64,000 nt of DNA from Aromatoleum aromaticum EbN1 (GCF_000025965.1 NC_006513.1:2356001-2420000); one strand, 5' to 3'. Counted from the first letter of the stretch, positions 1-8,907 are shown. A program made the numbers and translations. Notes: generated from the sequence alone by a model not told the origin.

Positions 1-612
1 GCGTGGCAACTGCGCGAGCAGGATCGCGAGGTTGCGCAGTGCGTCGTCGGCGCCGAGAGGATGACCTGGGCGGCGCGCACGGATCGCATCGCCGTCGATC
101 GCATAGAGCACCCCGCGATGGCGCAGGAAGTTGCCCAGATGCAGGTCGGACTGCGCGAGCCCGCGCGCATGCATGCGGCCGAGCGTCTCGAGTGCGGGAG
201 CCAGCATGCCGAGTGCGGCGCCGATGTCGTCGGGGTGCGTGGCGAGCGCTACGTGCCAGCCCTCGGCGAGATCTTCGGCCCCGTCGAGGAACTCCGTCAG
301 CAGGTAATGCCCGCCGTCGAGCGTGCCGGCGCCGAGCAGCCGCGGCGTTGCGATCGCCTGCGCCGCAAGCGCCGCGAGCCCCTGCCGCTCTTGCTCGAAG
401 TGCCGTATGCAGCCCCTGCGGGCGATGAAAAACTTCGCCAGCACTGCCTGCCCGCCGACTTCCGCTTCGCCCACCAGGCGCTTGCCGGGCAACACGCGCA
501 GCAGCCGCTTGACGGTTGCGACACGTCCGTCGTCGAGCGCAATGCGAAACGGCACGGCCGGGTGCCGCCCGGCTTGGCGCAGGGTCGCGGCAGTTTCGAA
601 CGGGGCGTTCAC
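1..612 (-). CDS. Lipopolysaccharide kinase (InaA/WaaP-like), 3' end cut by window edge
   Basis: The open frame on the minus strand reads from a GTG at 612 (a second in-frame GTG lies at 645) and is still open at base 1, so the C-terminus is missing. Near residue 155 it carries a kinase catalytic loop, SDLHLGNF, inside a leucine-rich stretch, followed by a DGD that resembles the kinase DFG. This is typical of the Kdo/WaaP-InaA family of inner-membrane-associated small-molecule kinases that phosphorylate LPS core sugars. It lies just downstream of waaP and shares its direction, so it is probably the last core-modification gene of this operon. There is no good ribosome site before either GTG, and the start is uncertain. 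The family is fairly sure; the substrate sugar is not known. Confidence 0.7.
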   Translation of the reverse strand, partial: MNAPFETAATLRQAGRHPAVPFRIALDDGRVATVKRLLRVLPGKRLVGEAEVGGQAVLAKFFIARRGCIRHFEQERQGLAALAAQAIATPRLLGAGTLDGGHYLLTEFLDGAEDLAEGWHVALATHPDDIGAALGMLAPALETLGRMHARGLAQSDLHLGNFLRHRGVLYAIDGDAIRARRPGHPLGADDALRNLAILLAQLPR

Positions 613-647
613 TTGCCGAGGGGTCGGTCCGTCGAGTGGCCGCACGC

Positions 648-1475
648 TCAAAGTGCGGCCTCGGGCGCGTATTTGCGCAGATAGCGGGCGTGCAGGCGTC
701 CGGCTTGCGCTTCGAGACGGGCAAGCAGGACCGCTTCGTCGCGCAGCACTTCGCGCAGCGGTCGGCCGAAGTACCGCCGCACGAAGCGCAGCTTGTCACG
801 CCGCGTGAGGCCGATGCCGAGCGCCGAGAAATACAGCGCCGCGAGATCCTTGTCGCGCCAGCGCCGCGGCGTGCGGGTGCGGATCTGCGAACGGTGCAGG
901 TCGATCAGCGACAGGCGCAGCGCGGCCGGCGTGGGCGCCGGCTCGAGGTGCAGCAGGAAATGACAGATATAGAGGTCGCGGTGATTCATTCCGCCTTCGT
1001 GCATCCGCCGCACCATGTCGGCGACCCGCTCGATCAGCGCGCGCTTCAGCGCGCTGTCGGGAGGGCACCTCGCCCAGTCGCGGCAGTAATCCTCGAGGCT
1101 CACCGTCGGCGCGAGTTCCTCGGTGACGATGAAGGAATGCTGTCGCGCCGGGTTGCGTCCGCGCTCTCCATAGGCGACCGCTTTCATCGTCGCCACGCCG
1201 AGTTTGTCGAGCTGGCGTATCGCCTGCCACTCGTTGCGCGCTCCGAGCACCGGCAGTCGTGCCGACAGCAGGTTCTTGAAGATTTCGCGCCAGCCGACGC
1301 CGCGGTGGATCTTGACGAAATAACCGCGCCCGCCGGCTTCGACGCGCAGCGTGCGGCGCCCCTCGAGTTCGCGGAACACTTCACCCTGCAGCGCTTCGAC
1401 CATGTCGAATGGGTCCCGTCCGGCCCACAGCGAGCGGAACGGTTCATCGACGGAGAGCGGGGTCGGCGCGCTCAT
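648..1475 (-). CDS. waaP: Lipopolysaccharide core heptose(I) kinase WaaP
   Basis: A 275-residue protein that should use ATP to phosphorylate heptose I of the LPS inner core at the cytoplasmic face of the inner membrane. The catalytic loop NHRDLYICHFLLH around Asp167 closely matches the HRDxYICHFLLH loop of enterobacterial WaaP, and FVKIHRG near residue 55 supplies the ATP-binding lysine. Length is close to the usual ~265 residues. The ATG overlaps the stop of the upstream glycosyltransferase by four bases (ATGA), so translation is probably coupled. The identity is secure from the motif and the LPS-core neighbours. Confidence 0.93.
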   Translation of the reverse strand: MSAPTPLSVDEPFRSLWAGRDPFDMVEALQGEVFRELEGRRTLRVEAGGRGYFVKIHRGVGWREIFKNLLSARLPVLGARNEWQAIRQLDKLGVATMKAVAYGERGRNPARQHSFIVTEELAPTVSLEDYCRDWARCPPDSALKRALIERVADMVRRMHEGGMNHRDLYICHFLLHLEPAPTPAALRLSLIDLHRSQIRTRTPRRWRDKDLAALYFSALGIGLTRRDKLRFVRRYFGRPLREVLRDEAVLLARLEAQAGRLHARYLRKYAPEAAL

Positions 1476-2593
1476 CCGCGTCCCTGCAGGATCACGTCCG
1501 CAGCGCGCTCGGGCAGGCTGTAGAGGTCGGCGTGCTCCGCGAACGCGAGGCCGTTGGCGCTCCAGCGTGCGCGGTTTTCGCTGTCCGCGAGCATCGCGGC
1601 GAGCAGGCGGTCGAGCGCGGCCTGCTCGAACGGTGCCGGGACGACTTCTCCGGCATCGGCGTCGGCGATGTAGTGCGCGTAGCCGCAGGCGGCGCTTGCG
1701 AGCACCGGCAGGCCGGCGACGATCGCTTCGAGCAGCACTGTCCCGGTGTTCTCGTTGTAGGCAGGGTGAATCAAGAGGTCGGCGCCGAGCAGGAAGCGCG
1801 GGATGTCGTCGCGTCCCTGCAGGATGCTGACGCGGTTCCCAAGGCCGAGCGTGTGCAGCTGCACGAGGAACGGCTTGGGGTCGTCCTGTCCGATCGCAAT
1901 CAGCCGCGTGCGCTCTTTCAGCATTTCGGGCAGCGCCGCGAGCGCCCGCAGGCTGCGGTCGAGGCCTTTGGTCTTGAAGCCGGAGCCGATCTGCACGACC
2001 AAGAGGTCGTCCTCTTCGAGGCTGAACTCGCGCCGGAAGGCGGCACGGATCTGCGCGGCATTGGGCGGAGCGCGACGGTCGGGAGCGATGCCGGGCGGCA
2101 ACAGGTGGAAACGGCGCGCCGGAGTGCCGTAGTGCGTCATGAAGAGCGGCTGCTGCGCGGCCGAGATCAGCAGGATCTCGGTGTGGACTTCAGGCGCGAA
2201 CACCGCCCGCTCGTACGCCGAAAAATGCCGGTAGCGCCCGCTGACGCGGTACAGCGGGTTGCGCAGCGTGCGCGCCTTGTCCTCGAAGCACGGGTCGGCA
2301 GCGTAATAGACGTCGAGCCCGGGCATCTTGTTGAAGCCGACGACCCGGTCGGCGGGGCGGCGTGCCAAGTCCTGCTGCACCCAGTCGGTGAATTTCTCGT
2401 TGCGGCGCGGGTTCGTGATCGCCTGCACCGGGACTCGCAGCACTTCGAAGCCGGCCGGCACTTCGCCGTGCCATTCGAGCGTGTAGACGCGGATCGCGTG
2501 GCCGCGCGCCTGGCATGCCAGCGCGATGCGCAGGAAGTCGCGCTGCAGGCCGCCGAACGGGAAGTACTTGTACAGGCAGAACGCGAGCTGCAT
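1472..2593 (-). CDS. waaG: LPS core glucosyltransferase WaaG-like (GT4 family)
   Basis: A 373-residue GT-B fold glycosyltransferase, nearly the same length as E. coli WaaG (374), which adds the first hexose to heptose II of the LPS core. The N-terminus FPFGGLQRDF is the glycine-rich acceptor-side loop of WaaG. GSGFKTKGLDR (from about 203) and the EX7E motif (Glu281 and Glu289, in ENTGTVLLE) are the sugar-nucleotide-binding signatures of GT4. A longer in-frame extension exists upstream but lies over waaC. The ATG at 2593 overlaps the waaC stop by one base and starts the conserved domain. The donor and acceptor sugars in this organism are inferred from the family. Confidence 0.9.
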   Translation of the reverse strand: MQLAFCLYKYFPFGGLQRDFLRIALACQARGHAIRVYTLEWHGEVPAGFEVLRVPVQAITNPRRNEKFTDWVQQDLARRPADRVVGFNKMPGLDVYYAADPCFEDKARTLRNPLYRVSGRYRHFSAYERAVFAPEVHTEILLISAAQQPLFMTHYGTPARRFHLLPPGIAPDRRAPPNAAQIRAAFRREFSLEEDDLLVVQIGSGFKTKGLDRSLRALAALPEMLKERTRLIAIGQDDPKPFLVQLHTLGLGNRVSILQGRDDIPRFLLGADLLIHPAYNENTGTVLLEAIVAGLPVLASAACGYAHYIADADAGEVVPAPFEQAALDRLLAAMLADSENRARWSANGLAFAEHADLYSLPERAADVILQGRG

Positions 2594-3759
2594 CAGCCGG
2601 AGGCCTTGCGGTCGAACATCGTGTGGACGAGCGGCCCAGGAGACGGGTCGAAGCCGCCGAGCGCGCCGTCGGCGGCGAGCTTGACCGCCAGTGCGGCGTC
2701 CGCGGACGTTTTGCCGTCGAGGATGCGCTGCAGGGCGCTCCACACCTGCTCCGGGCCGATGCGCGTGAAGCACAGCGGCTGTTCGGCGACGAGATCGAAC
2801 TGCGCACGCTCGTCGACAGTCGGCACGTGCGTACAGCGCCGCTGCAGGCAGGGGGCACATGGCAGGTTCGACGCGAGATGGAACTGGTTCGGGCCCCACG
2901 CGCCGGTGAAACCCGGATTGGTCGGGCCGAACAGCGACAGCGTGGGCACGCCGAACGCGGCGGCGAGGTGGCCCAGACCGGTGTCGACAGCGACACACGC
3001 GCGCGCGCCGGCAATCTCCGCGGCGATGCCGGCGAGTTTGAGCTGGGGCAGCACCGTGACGGCCGGCTGCCCGGCGGCGAGCCGCCGCGCGCGCGCCTCT
3101 TCGTCAGCGTTGCCCCACGGCAGGCGGATCGCCCAGCCCGCCGCTGTCGCAAGCGCGATCAGCCGTCGCCAGTAGAGCTCCGGCCAGTGCTTGGTCACCC
3201 AGGTCGTGCCATGCAACAGCAGCAGGTACGGTTCTGGGTTTTCCGCACCGGCGAGCCGGTGCCGGTCGAGCCCGTACGTGATCGGCCCTTCCGGCAGCGG
3301 ATAACCGAGCGCCTTGGCGAACAGTTCACGCACACGCTCGACGGCATGGCGGCCGAGCGGCACCGCGTGCGCGTGCGTGTAGAAGCGGCTCGCGATCGGC
3401 TCGCGGGCGGAATTCTCGTCGAGTCCATGCACCGGCTTGCTGCCGTAGCGCGTCAGCAGCGCGCTTTTCAGCAGGCCCTGCGCGTCGATCGTCGCGTCGT
3501 AGCGGGTCGCCGCGACCGCGCGCTTGAAGCGGCGCCACTCGCCGCTGACCAGCGCTTTCATCGGCGCCTTGCGCCAGCGCCGCACCGCGACCGGAATCAC
3601 GCGATCGACCGCCGGATGCCAGGACGGGATTTCGGCGAAGGCTTCCTCGACGATCCAGTCGAAGCGGATCACGGGGATCGCTCGCACGGCATCGGTCAGC
3701 GCGGGAAGCGTGTGGATGACGTCGCCGAGCGAGGACGTCTTGACGATCAGCACGCGCAT
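2593..3759 (-). CDS. waaC: Lipopolysaccharide heptosyltransferase I
   Basis: A GT9-family ADP-heptose:LPS heptosyltransferase that adds the first heptose to Kdo-lipid A. The N-terminal KTSSLGDVIHTLPAL places the catalytic Asp at residue 13 as in E. coli WaaC. DTGLGHLAAAFGVPTLSLFGP is the GT9 C-terminal donor-binding motif. The protein is 388 residues against about 320-350 for most family members. The excess is a C-terminal tail rich in Ala and Gly after the CLQRRC-containing region. The start is the ATG overlapping the waaF stop by one base. A long upstream extension of the frame is a shadow over waaF. Confidence 0.92.
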   Translation of the reverse strand: MRVLIVKTSSLGDVIHTLPALTDAVRAIPVIRFDWIVEEAFAEIPSWHPAVDRVIPVAVRRWRKAPMKALVSGEWRRFKRAVAATRYDATIDAQGLLKSALLTRYGSKPVHGLDENSAREPIASRFYTHAHAVPLGRHAVERVRELFAKALGYPLPEGPITYGLDRHRLAGAENPEPYLLLLHGTTWVTKHWPELYWRRLIALATAAGWAIRLPWGNADEEARARRLAAGQPAVTVLPQLKLAGIAAEIAGARACVAVDTGLGHLAAAFGVPTLSLFGPTNPGFTGAWGPNQFHLASNLPCAPCLQRRCTHVPTVDERAQFDLVAEQPLCFTRIGPEQVWSALQRILDGKTSADAALAVKLAADGALGGFDPSPGPLVHTMFDRKASG

Positions 3760-4811
3760 CAGGTGGTTCCCGCGGATCCGGCGAAGCGGAGCGGTGTGCC
3801 GAGAGCGAGGCTGTCCAGCGCGTTCAGTACGCTCTCGGGCGTGACCTCGGTGAGGCAGCGCGTGTGGCCGAGCGGGCAGACCCGCGCGAAGCACGGCGAA
3901 CATTCGAGGCGCAGGTAGCGCACGACGACGCGATCGGCGAGCGGCGGCGTGTGGTCCGGCGTCGACGAGCCATACACTGCGACCAGCGGCCGGTCGAGCG
4001 CCGCGGCGACGTGCATCAGGCCCGAATCGTTGCTGATCGCGGCCTCGCTCATCGCGAGCAGATCGACCGCGTCCGCGAGCTGGGTGCGGCCACACAGATT
4101 GACGACGCCGTCGCCGGCCGCCGCGACGATCTCGTCGCCGGCCGGCGCGTCCTTCGTCGAACCGAGCACCCACACCTGCTGGCCGCGGGCGACGAGCGCG
4201 CGCGCCAGCGCGGCGAAATGCGGCAGCGGCCATTGCTTGGCCGGGCCGTATTCGGCACCCGGCATGAAGCTGATCGCCGGCCGCTCGGCCGCGAGCCCGT
4301 GGGCAGCACGCAGCCGGGCTTGGTTCGCGGCATCAGCGACGAGGCGCGGGCGCGGTAGCGGCCGGGGCAGGGCCGCGCGAGGCTGCAAGCCGAGCGCGAC
4401 GAAGCGCTGCACCGTCATCGGCAGCGCTGTCTTGTCGAGCGCGCGCATGTCATTGATCAGGCCGTAACGCATCTCGCCGCGGAACGCGGTGCGGCGCGGG
4501 ATGCCGGCGAAGAACGGCACGAGCGCGGATTTCAGCGAGCCGGGAAGGACGATCGCCTGGTCGTAGCGGGCCGGTGCGAGTTCGCGGCCGAGGCGCCAGC
4601 GCATGCCGAAGCCGAACTGGCCGTGGCCGAGCGGCATCGCGATGCCGTGCCGCACTTCGGGCATGCGTTCGAGGATCGGCAGCGACCAGCCGGGCGCGAG
4701 CACGTCGATCGCGCACGGGCCTTCGGCCTGCAGCGTCATGAAGAGGCTCTGCGCCATCACCATGTCCCCGACCCACGACGGCCCGACGACGAGAATCCGG
4801 CGAGTCGGCAT
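3759..4811 (-). CDS. waaF: Lipopolysaccharide heptosyltransferase II
   Basis: A 350-residue GT9 enzyme that transfers the second L-glycero-D-manno-heptose onto heptose I. It has the N-terminal PSWVGDMVMAQSL motif with catalytic Asp16, FMPGAEYGPAKQWP at the domain junction, and NDSGLMHVAAALDRPLVAVYGSS at the donor site, all characteristic of WaaF rather than WaaC. Length equals the E. coli enzyme (348). The ATG at 4811 overlaps the hldD stop by one base, continuing the chain of overlapping genes. The conserved region begins immediately at this start. Confidence 0.94.
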   Translation of the reverse strand: MPTRRILVVGPSWVGDMVMAQSLFMTLQAEGPCAIDVLAPGWSLPILERMPEVRHGIAMPLGHGQFGFGMRWRLGRELAPARYDQAIVLPGSLKSALVPFFAGIPRRTAFRGEMRYGLINDMRALDKTALPMTVQRFVALGLQPRAALPRPLPRPRLVADAANQARLRAAHGLAAERPAISFMPGAEYGPAKQWPLPHFAALARALVARGQQVWVLGSTKDAPAGDEIVAAAGDGVVNLCGRTQLADAVDLLAMSEAAISNDSGLMHVAAALDRPLVAVYGSSTPDHTPPLADRVVVRYLRLECSPCFARVCPLGHTRCLTEVTPESVLNALDSLALGTPLRFAGSAGTT

Positions 4812-5770
4812 CAGTCGCGCAGCGCGAGCCATTCCAGGTAGCGCGGCACGCCGACTTCGACCGGCATGAACTCGCCCTCGTAGCCCGCCTGGCGCAGCGC
4901 CGTGATGTCGGCCTGCGTGTAGCTCTGGTAGCGGCCTCTCAGGTGTTCCGGGAACGCGATGTAGTCGATGCCGCCGCCGGCGGTGCTGCCCTTGTGCCAG
5001 CTCAGCGCGGCATGGGCGACTTCGTTGAAGCTCTGTGCGCGGCCGGTGCCGACGTTGAAGATGCCGCGCACCCCGGGGTTGTCGAGCAGCCACAGGTTCA
5101 CCGCGACGACGTCATCGACGTGGATGAAGTCGCGCTGCTGCTCGCCCGGGCCGTAGCCGTCGGCGCCTTCGAACAGGCGCAGGCGGCCGCTGTCGTTCAG
5201 CTGGTTGTGGAAATGGTACGCGACGCTCGCCATGCTGCCCTTGTGCTGCTCGCGCGGGCCGTAGACGTTGAAGTAGCGCAGGCCGACGACCTGGCTGTCG
5301 ATGCCCGGCGCGAACCTGCGCAGATGGCAGTCGAACAGGAACTTCGAGTAGGCGTACATGTTCAGCGGATGCTCGAACTCGCGCGATTCGCGGAACGTCG
5401 GCCCCATGCCGTAGACCGACGCCGACGACGCGTACAGCAACGGCACTTTCCGCGCGACCGCCCAGCCGAGCAGCGACTTCGTGTATTCGTAGTTCACCGC
5501 CATCACGAAGCGGCCATCCCACTCCGTCGTCGAGGAGCATGCGCCTTCGTGGAAAATCGCCTCGACCGGTCCGAAATCCTCGTTCGCCTCGACGCGGCGC
5601 AGGAAATCGTCCTTGTCCATGTAGTCGTGGATGTCGGCGTCCGCGAGGTTCAGGCACTTGTGCCCGTCGGTGAGGTCGTCGACGACCAGGATGTCGGTGA
5701 TGCCGCGGGCGTTGAGCCCCTGCACGATGTTGCTGCCGATGAAGCCGGCGCCGCCTGTGACGATGATCAT
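4811..5770 (-). CDS. hldD: ADP-L-glycero-D-manno-heptose 6-epimerase
   Basis: A 319-residue extended short-chain dehydrogenase that converts ADP-D-glycero- to ADP-L-glycero-D-manno-heptose, the donor used by the two adjacent heptosyltransferases. It shows the Rossmann motif GGAGFIG (6-12), the DDLTDGHK stretch typical of HldD, the SSASVYG segment, and the catalytic Tyr139/Lys143 pair in YAYSK. Length matches the family (~310). It lies 22 bases downstream of the heptose kinase gene and overlaps waaF by one base, so activated-heptose synthesis and transfer are likely cotranscribed. Confidence 0.96.
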   Translation of the reverse strand: MIIVTGGAGFIGSNIVQGLNARGITDILVVDDLTDGHKCLNLADADIHDYMDKDDFLRRVEANEDFGPVEAIFHEGACSSTTEWDGRFVMAVNYEYTKSLLGWAVARKVPLLYASSASVYGMGPTFRESREFEHPLNMYAYSKFLFDCHLRRFAPGIDSQVVGLRYFNVYGPREQHKGSMASVAYHFHNQLNDSGRLRLFEGADGYGPGEQQRDFIHVDDVVAVNLWLLDNPGVRGIFNVGTGRAQSFNEVAHAALSWHKGSTAGGGIDYIAFPEHLRGRYQSYTQADITALRQAGYEGEFMPVEVGVPRYLEWLALRD

Positions 5771-5792
5771 GTTTTCTCCTGAATGCGCCTAC

Positions 5793-6773
5793 TCAGCCGC
5801 GCGGGGCGGCGGGGCGGTCGGCTGCGATCGCCCCGCGCAGCGCGAGGTCGAGCTCGGCAGTGCTGACCGTCGCCGTGCCGAGCTTGCCGACGACGACGCC
5901 GGCGGCGAGGTTCGCGAACGCGGTCGCGTCGGCGAGGGACAGGCCGCACGCGAGCCCGGCACCGAGCACTGCGACGACGGTGTCGCCTGCGCCGGTCACG
6001 TCGAACACGTCGCGCGCCTGCGTCGGCAGGTTCAGCGGCGCCGTGTCTTTCTGCAGCAGCGTCATGCCGCGTTCGCTGCGCGTGATCAGCAACGCGCCGA
6101 GCCCGAGGCTGTCGCGCAGCGCCTCGCCGCGGGACACGAGAGTCGCCTCGTCCGCGCAATGGCCGACCACTGCTTCGAACTCGCTGAGATTCGGCGTGAT
6201 GACAGTTGCGCCGGCATAGCGGCGGAAATCCGTGCCTTTCGGGTCGACCACGATCGCCACCGCATGTTCACGCGCGACGCGGATCAGCTGGCCGACCTGG
6301 GCGAGCGTGCCTTTGCCGTAGTCCGACAGCACGACCGCGGCGCTGGCGTCGAGCGCGTCCTCGAACGCCTGCTCGATGCCGGCGCTCTCGAGCATCGCGA
6401 AGCTGTCCTCGAAATCGAGCCGGATCAGTTGCTGGTGGCGGCTGATGATGCGCAGTTTGGTGATCGTCGGGTGCTGTGGCGCGTCGAGCAGGCGGCACAC
6501 CACACCGCCGCCTTCGAGCCGTTCGCGCAACAGCCGCGCCGCCTCGTCGCAGCCGACGAGCCCGACGAGCTCGGCCCGGGCGCCAAGCGACGCAGCGTTC
6601 AGCGCCACGTTGCCGGCGCCGCCGGCGCGGAACTCGTCCCCTTCGACCTTGACGATCGGCACCGGGGCTTCCGGCGAGATGCGCGTCGTCGAGCCGTGCC
6701 AGTAGCGGTCGAGCATCACGTCGCCGACGACGAGGACGCGGCCTTTGGAGAAATCCGGCAGGGTGGGCGGCAT
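5793..6773 (-). CDS. rfaE1: D-glycero-beta-D-manno-heptose 7-phosphate kinase (HldE domain 1 only)
   Basis: A PfkB-family kinase that makes heptose 1,7-bisphosphate in the ADP-heptose pathway. [11 protein letters not shown] near residue 17, GGAGNVALN near 51 and the signature DVTGAGDT with base Asp264 are diagnostic. The protein is 326 residues and stops after the kinase domain. E. coli HldE is a ~477-residue fusion with a C-terminal adenylyltransferase, so that second activity must be encoded elsewhere, as is usual in Rhodocyclales and many betaproteobacteria. It is the first gene of the minus-strand LPS cluster. Confidence 0.94.
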   Translation of the reverse strand: MPPTLPDFSKGRVLVVGDVMLDRYWHGSTTRISPEAPVPIVKVEGDEFRAGGAGNVALNAASLGARAELVGLVGCDEAARLLRERLEGGGVVCRLLDAPQHPTITKLRIISRHQQLIRLDFEDSFAMLESAGIEQAFEDALDASAAVVLSDYGKGTLAQVGQLIRVAREHAVAIVVDPKGTDFRRYAGATVITPNLSEFEAVVGHCADEATLVSRGEALRDSLGLGALLITRSERGMTLLQKDTAPLNLPTQARDVFDVTGAGDTVVAVLGAGLACGLSLADATAFANLAAGVVVGKLGTATVSTAELDLALRGAIAADRPAAPRG

Positions 6774-6952
6774 GAGGCGGTAGGCGTCGAGAGCGTGTCG
6801 AAAAGGACGTAATTATCCCACGAACAGCAGCGTCCAGCGTGCGGACGGGGCGGGCGGCGCCGCCGGGCGGAGGTCGAGGCGGTGCGGAAATGCCGTGCGG
6901 ATCGTCGCGCCGGGGCGCCCACACGGGCTCACGTTGCGTTGGCGGTCCGGTT

Positions 6953-7504
6953 TCAGCGGTTGAACCACTTCAGCACGACGCCCCAGTCCTCGATGTCGAG
7001 CCGTGTCGCGTGGCCGCAGGCGAAATCGAGCGAGAGCCAGCGCTGCGGCGGCAGGCCGAGCAGGTGGCCGGCGATCGCACGCAGCGGCCCGCCGTGCGCG
7101 ACGACGACGACCGGATCGGCGGCGCGGGCCGCGACGATCTCGTCGAGCCATTGCAGCACGCGCGTCGACATGTCGCGCGCCGACTCGCCGCCGGGCGCGC
7201 AGAAGCCGAGCGGGTCCGTGACCCACACGTCGATTGCATCGCCGAGCTCGGCGTAAGGTCGCAGCTCCCACGCGCCGAAGTGCATTTCCCTGAGCCGGTC
7301 GTCGAATACCGGCGTGCCGAGTTCGAGCGCGAGCAGGCGGGCGCGCGCGAGCGGGCTCGCGTGCAGCGCGTAGAGCGGCGGCAGCAGCGGACGCAGGCGC
7401 GCGGCGACCGTGGCAGGGCATTCGGCGAGGCCGACGTCGGATTGGCCGTAGCAGATCCCTGCCGCGACGTCCGGCCGCGGGTGGCGGATCAGATGAAGTT
7501 CCAT
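6953..7504 (-). CDS. cobC: Histidine phosphatase, alpha-ribazole phosphatase-like (CobC)
   Basis: A 183-residue histidine phosphatase of the phosphoglycerate-mutase fold. It has the N-terminal LIRHPRP, where RHP replaces the more usual RHG, with His8 as the likely phospho-acceptor. [12 protein letters not shown] and the second histidine in [13 protein letters not shown] follow. Its start lies 16 bases inside the 3' end of cobS on the same strand. This supports the CobC role, removal of the 5'-phosphate from alpha-ribazole phosphate or adenosylcobalamin phosphate in nucleotide-loop assembly. The fold is certain; the cobalamin role rests on context. Confidence 0.8.
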
Positions 7505-8268
7505 GCCGCCAGGATTCCGAGATAGCACGCGAGTTCGCTGCCCTGCTGCGCAGCGCCGAGGCAGTCGCCGGTGTAGCCACCAAGGCGGCGGGCGAACACG
7601 CGTGCCGCCCACAGTGTCGCCGCTGCCGTCGCGGTGAGCGCGGCAAGCGCTTCGGCCGGGGCGAGCAGCGCCAGCGGTGCGAGGCCGAACACCGCCGCGA
7701 CCACGAGTTCGGTGGCGGACAGCCGGCGTGCGAGGGGCTTCGATTTCGCGCTCTCGTCCTCGCGCACGTACTGCATCGTGTGGATCAGGCTCGTCGAGGC
7801 CAGGCGCGACAGCGGGTGGGCGGCGAGCAGCGCCAATGCGACCTGCAGGTTGCCATGCGCGGCCAGTTCGACGAGCGCTGCGGCCTTCGCGAGCAGCATC
7901 AGCACGAGGCCGGCCGTGCCGTAGCTGCCGATGCGCGAGTCCTTCATGATCGTCAGCACCTGCAGCCGGTCCCAGCCGCCGCCGAGTCCGTCGCAGGCAT
8001 CGGCCCAGCCGTCCTCGTGGAACGCGCCGGTCGCGCGGATCGTCACCGCCATCGACAGCAGCACTGCGAGCGCAGGCGGCAGCAACTGCACGAACGCGAG
8101 ATAGCTCGCCGCGCCGATCGCGCCGACGACCCAGCCGACAAGCGGGAAAAAGCGCGCGGCATGATTGAGCCGCTCCGGCGACCACGGCACCCAGGCCGGC
8201 ACCGGCAGGCGGGTGAAGAAGCCGAGCGCGGTGAAGAACAGTTCGAGCTGGTAACGCATCGTGGTCAT
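7489..8268 (-). CDS. cobS: Adenosylcobinamide-GDP ribazoletransferase (cobalamin synthase)
   Basis: A 259-residue polytopic inner-membrane enzyme joining adenosylcobinamide-GDP to alpha-ribazole (phosphate), the last step of B12 assembly. The N-terminal [14 protein letters not shown] motif, the acidic metal-binding [15 protein letters not shown] motif and KDSRIGSYG are the CobS signatures. Hydrophobic helices follow throughout. An alternative start three codons in (MRYQ) is possible. It overlaps the phosphatase gene, and it is separated from cobT by the oppositely oriented ccdAB pair. Confidence 0.94.
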
Positions 8269-8299
8269 GTGCGTTCTGGCTTCGTGGGAGCTGTAGAAC

Positions 8300-8323
8300 T
8301 ATGATGCGCATAGGCGATGCGCA
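8300..8323 (+). promoter_or_regulatory. Possible ccdAB promoter/operator with direct repeat
   Basis: An 8-base direct repeat GATGCGCA occurs at 8303-8310 and 8316-8323, 13 bases apart, each copy containing the palindrome TGCGCA. A -10-like TATGAT at 8300-8305 overlaps the first copy. CcdA family antitoxins autorepress by binding short palindromes in their promoter, so this is a plausible operator. No convincing -35 is visible. This is a position-based inference only. Confidence 0.35.
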
Positions 8324-8342
8324 ATTTACGTGGAGGTTCGAG

Positions 8343-8582
8343 ATGCGGACTCATGCGGTTTCTTCCAAGAAAGCGACCAATCTAAGCCTTTCCGCCGATG
8401 TCCTGGCGGAAGCCAAAAGCCTGGGCATCAACATTTCCAAAGCCTGTGACGAATGCCTGCGTGAGCTCGTGCGGCGCGAGCGCGCCCGTCGCTGGAAGGA
8501 GGAGTACGCGGAATTCATCGAAGTGTACAACCGCATCGTGGAGGCCGAAGGCGTGCCGCTGGCCGAATGGAGAAGCTTCTGA
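8343..8582 (+). CDS. ccdA: CcdA-like antitoxin
   Basis: A 79-residue protein with a basic N-terminus (KKATNLSLSADVLAEAKSLG) that forms the ribbon-helix-helix DNA-binding part. The acidic C-terminal half ends in EAEGVPLAEWRSF, the typical toxin-wrapping tail of CcdA. The ATG at 8343 follows a GGAGG ribosome site at 8332-8336. An in-frame ATG at 8301 is less likely because it would add residues before the conserved N-terminus. It lies one base upstream of ccdB on the plus strand, against the direction of the cobalamin genes on both sides. Confidence 0.9.
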   Translation: MRTHAVSSKKATNLSLSADVLAEAKSLGINISKACDECLRELVRRERARRWKEEYAEFIEVYNRIVEAEGVPLAEWRSF

Positions 8583-8583
8583 C

Positions 8584-8901
8584 ATGGCGCGCTTCGATGT
8601 TTACCGGAATCCTTCGGCTGGCGCCGCGGATACCCCCTATCTGCTCGATGTCCAGGCCGACCTGCTCGCTGAGCTCGAGACCCGCGTCGTGATTCCATTG
8701 CGGCGCCGCGACCGGTTTTCGGCAGTCCGGTTGCCTTCGGACCTGATTCCCTGCGTCGACGTCGAGGGTCAGTCCTGCCAGATCGAAACCCCGAAACTTG
8801 CGGCCGTCCCGCTCCGTGTATTGAAGCCGCCGATCTGTTCGCTCGCGGACCGCCGGGACGACATCATCCGGGCCCTCGATTTCCTGTTCCAGGGCTACTG
8901 A
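8584..8901 (+). CDS. ccdB: CcdB-like toxin (DNA gyrase inhibitor family)
   Basis: A 105-residue CcdB-fold protein, aligned by eye with the F-plasmid toxin through LLDVQADLL, RVVIPL, the PCVDVEGQ strand and the C-terminal helix DDIIRALDFLFQGY. F-plasmid CcdB poisons GyrA-DNA complexes, and its last three residues, Trp-Gly-Ile, are needed for toxicity. Here they are Gln-Gly-Tyr (103-105), so activity or target may differ. The gene starts one base after the ccdA stop, the standard antitoxin-first arrangement. The family is confident, toxicity less so. Confidence 0.88.
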   Translation: MARFDVYRNPSAGAADTPYLLDVQADLLAELETRVVIPLRRRDRFSAVRLPSDLIPCVDVEGQSCQIETPKLAAVPLRVLKPPICSLADRRDDIIRALDFLFQGY

Positions 8902-8907
8902 ACCCGC

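Noticed and set aside
8301-8342. A longer CcdA starting at the ATG at 8301
   Set aside because: The ATG at 8343 has a GGAGG ribosome site and starts directly at the conserved N-terminus. The upstream codons fall in the promoter/operator repeat.
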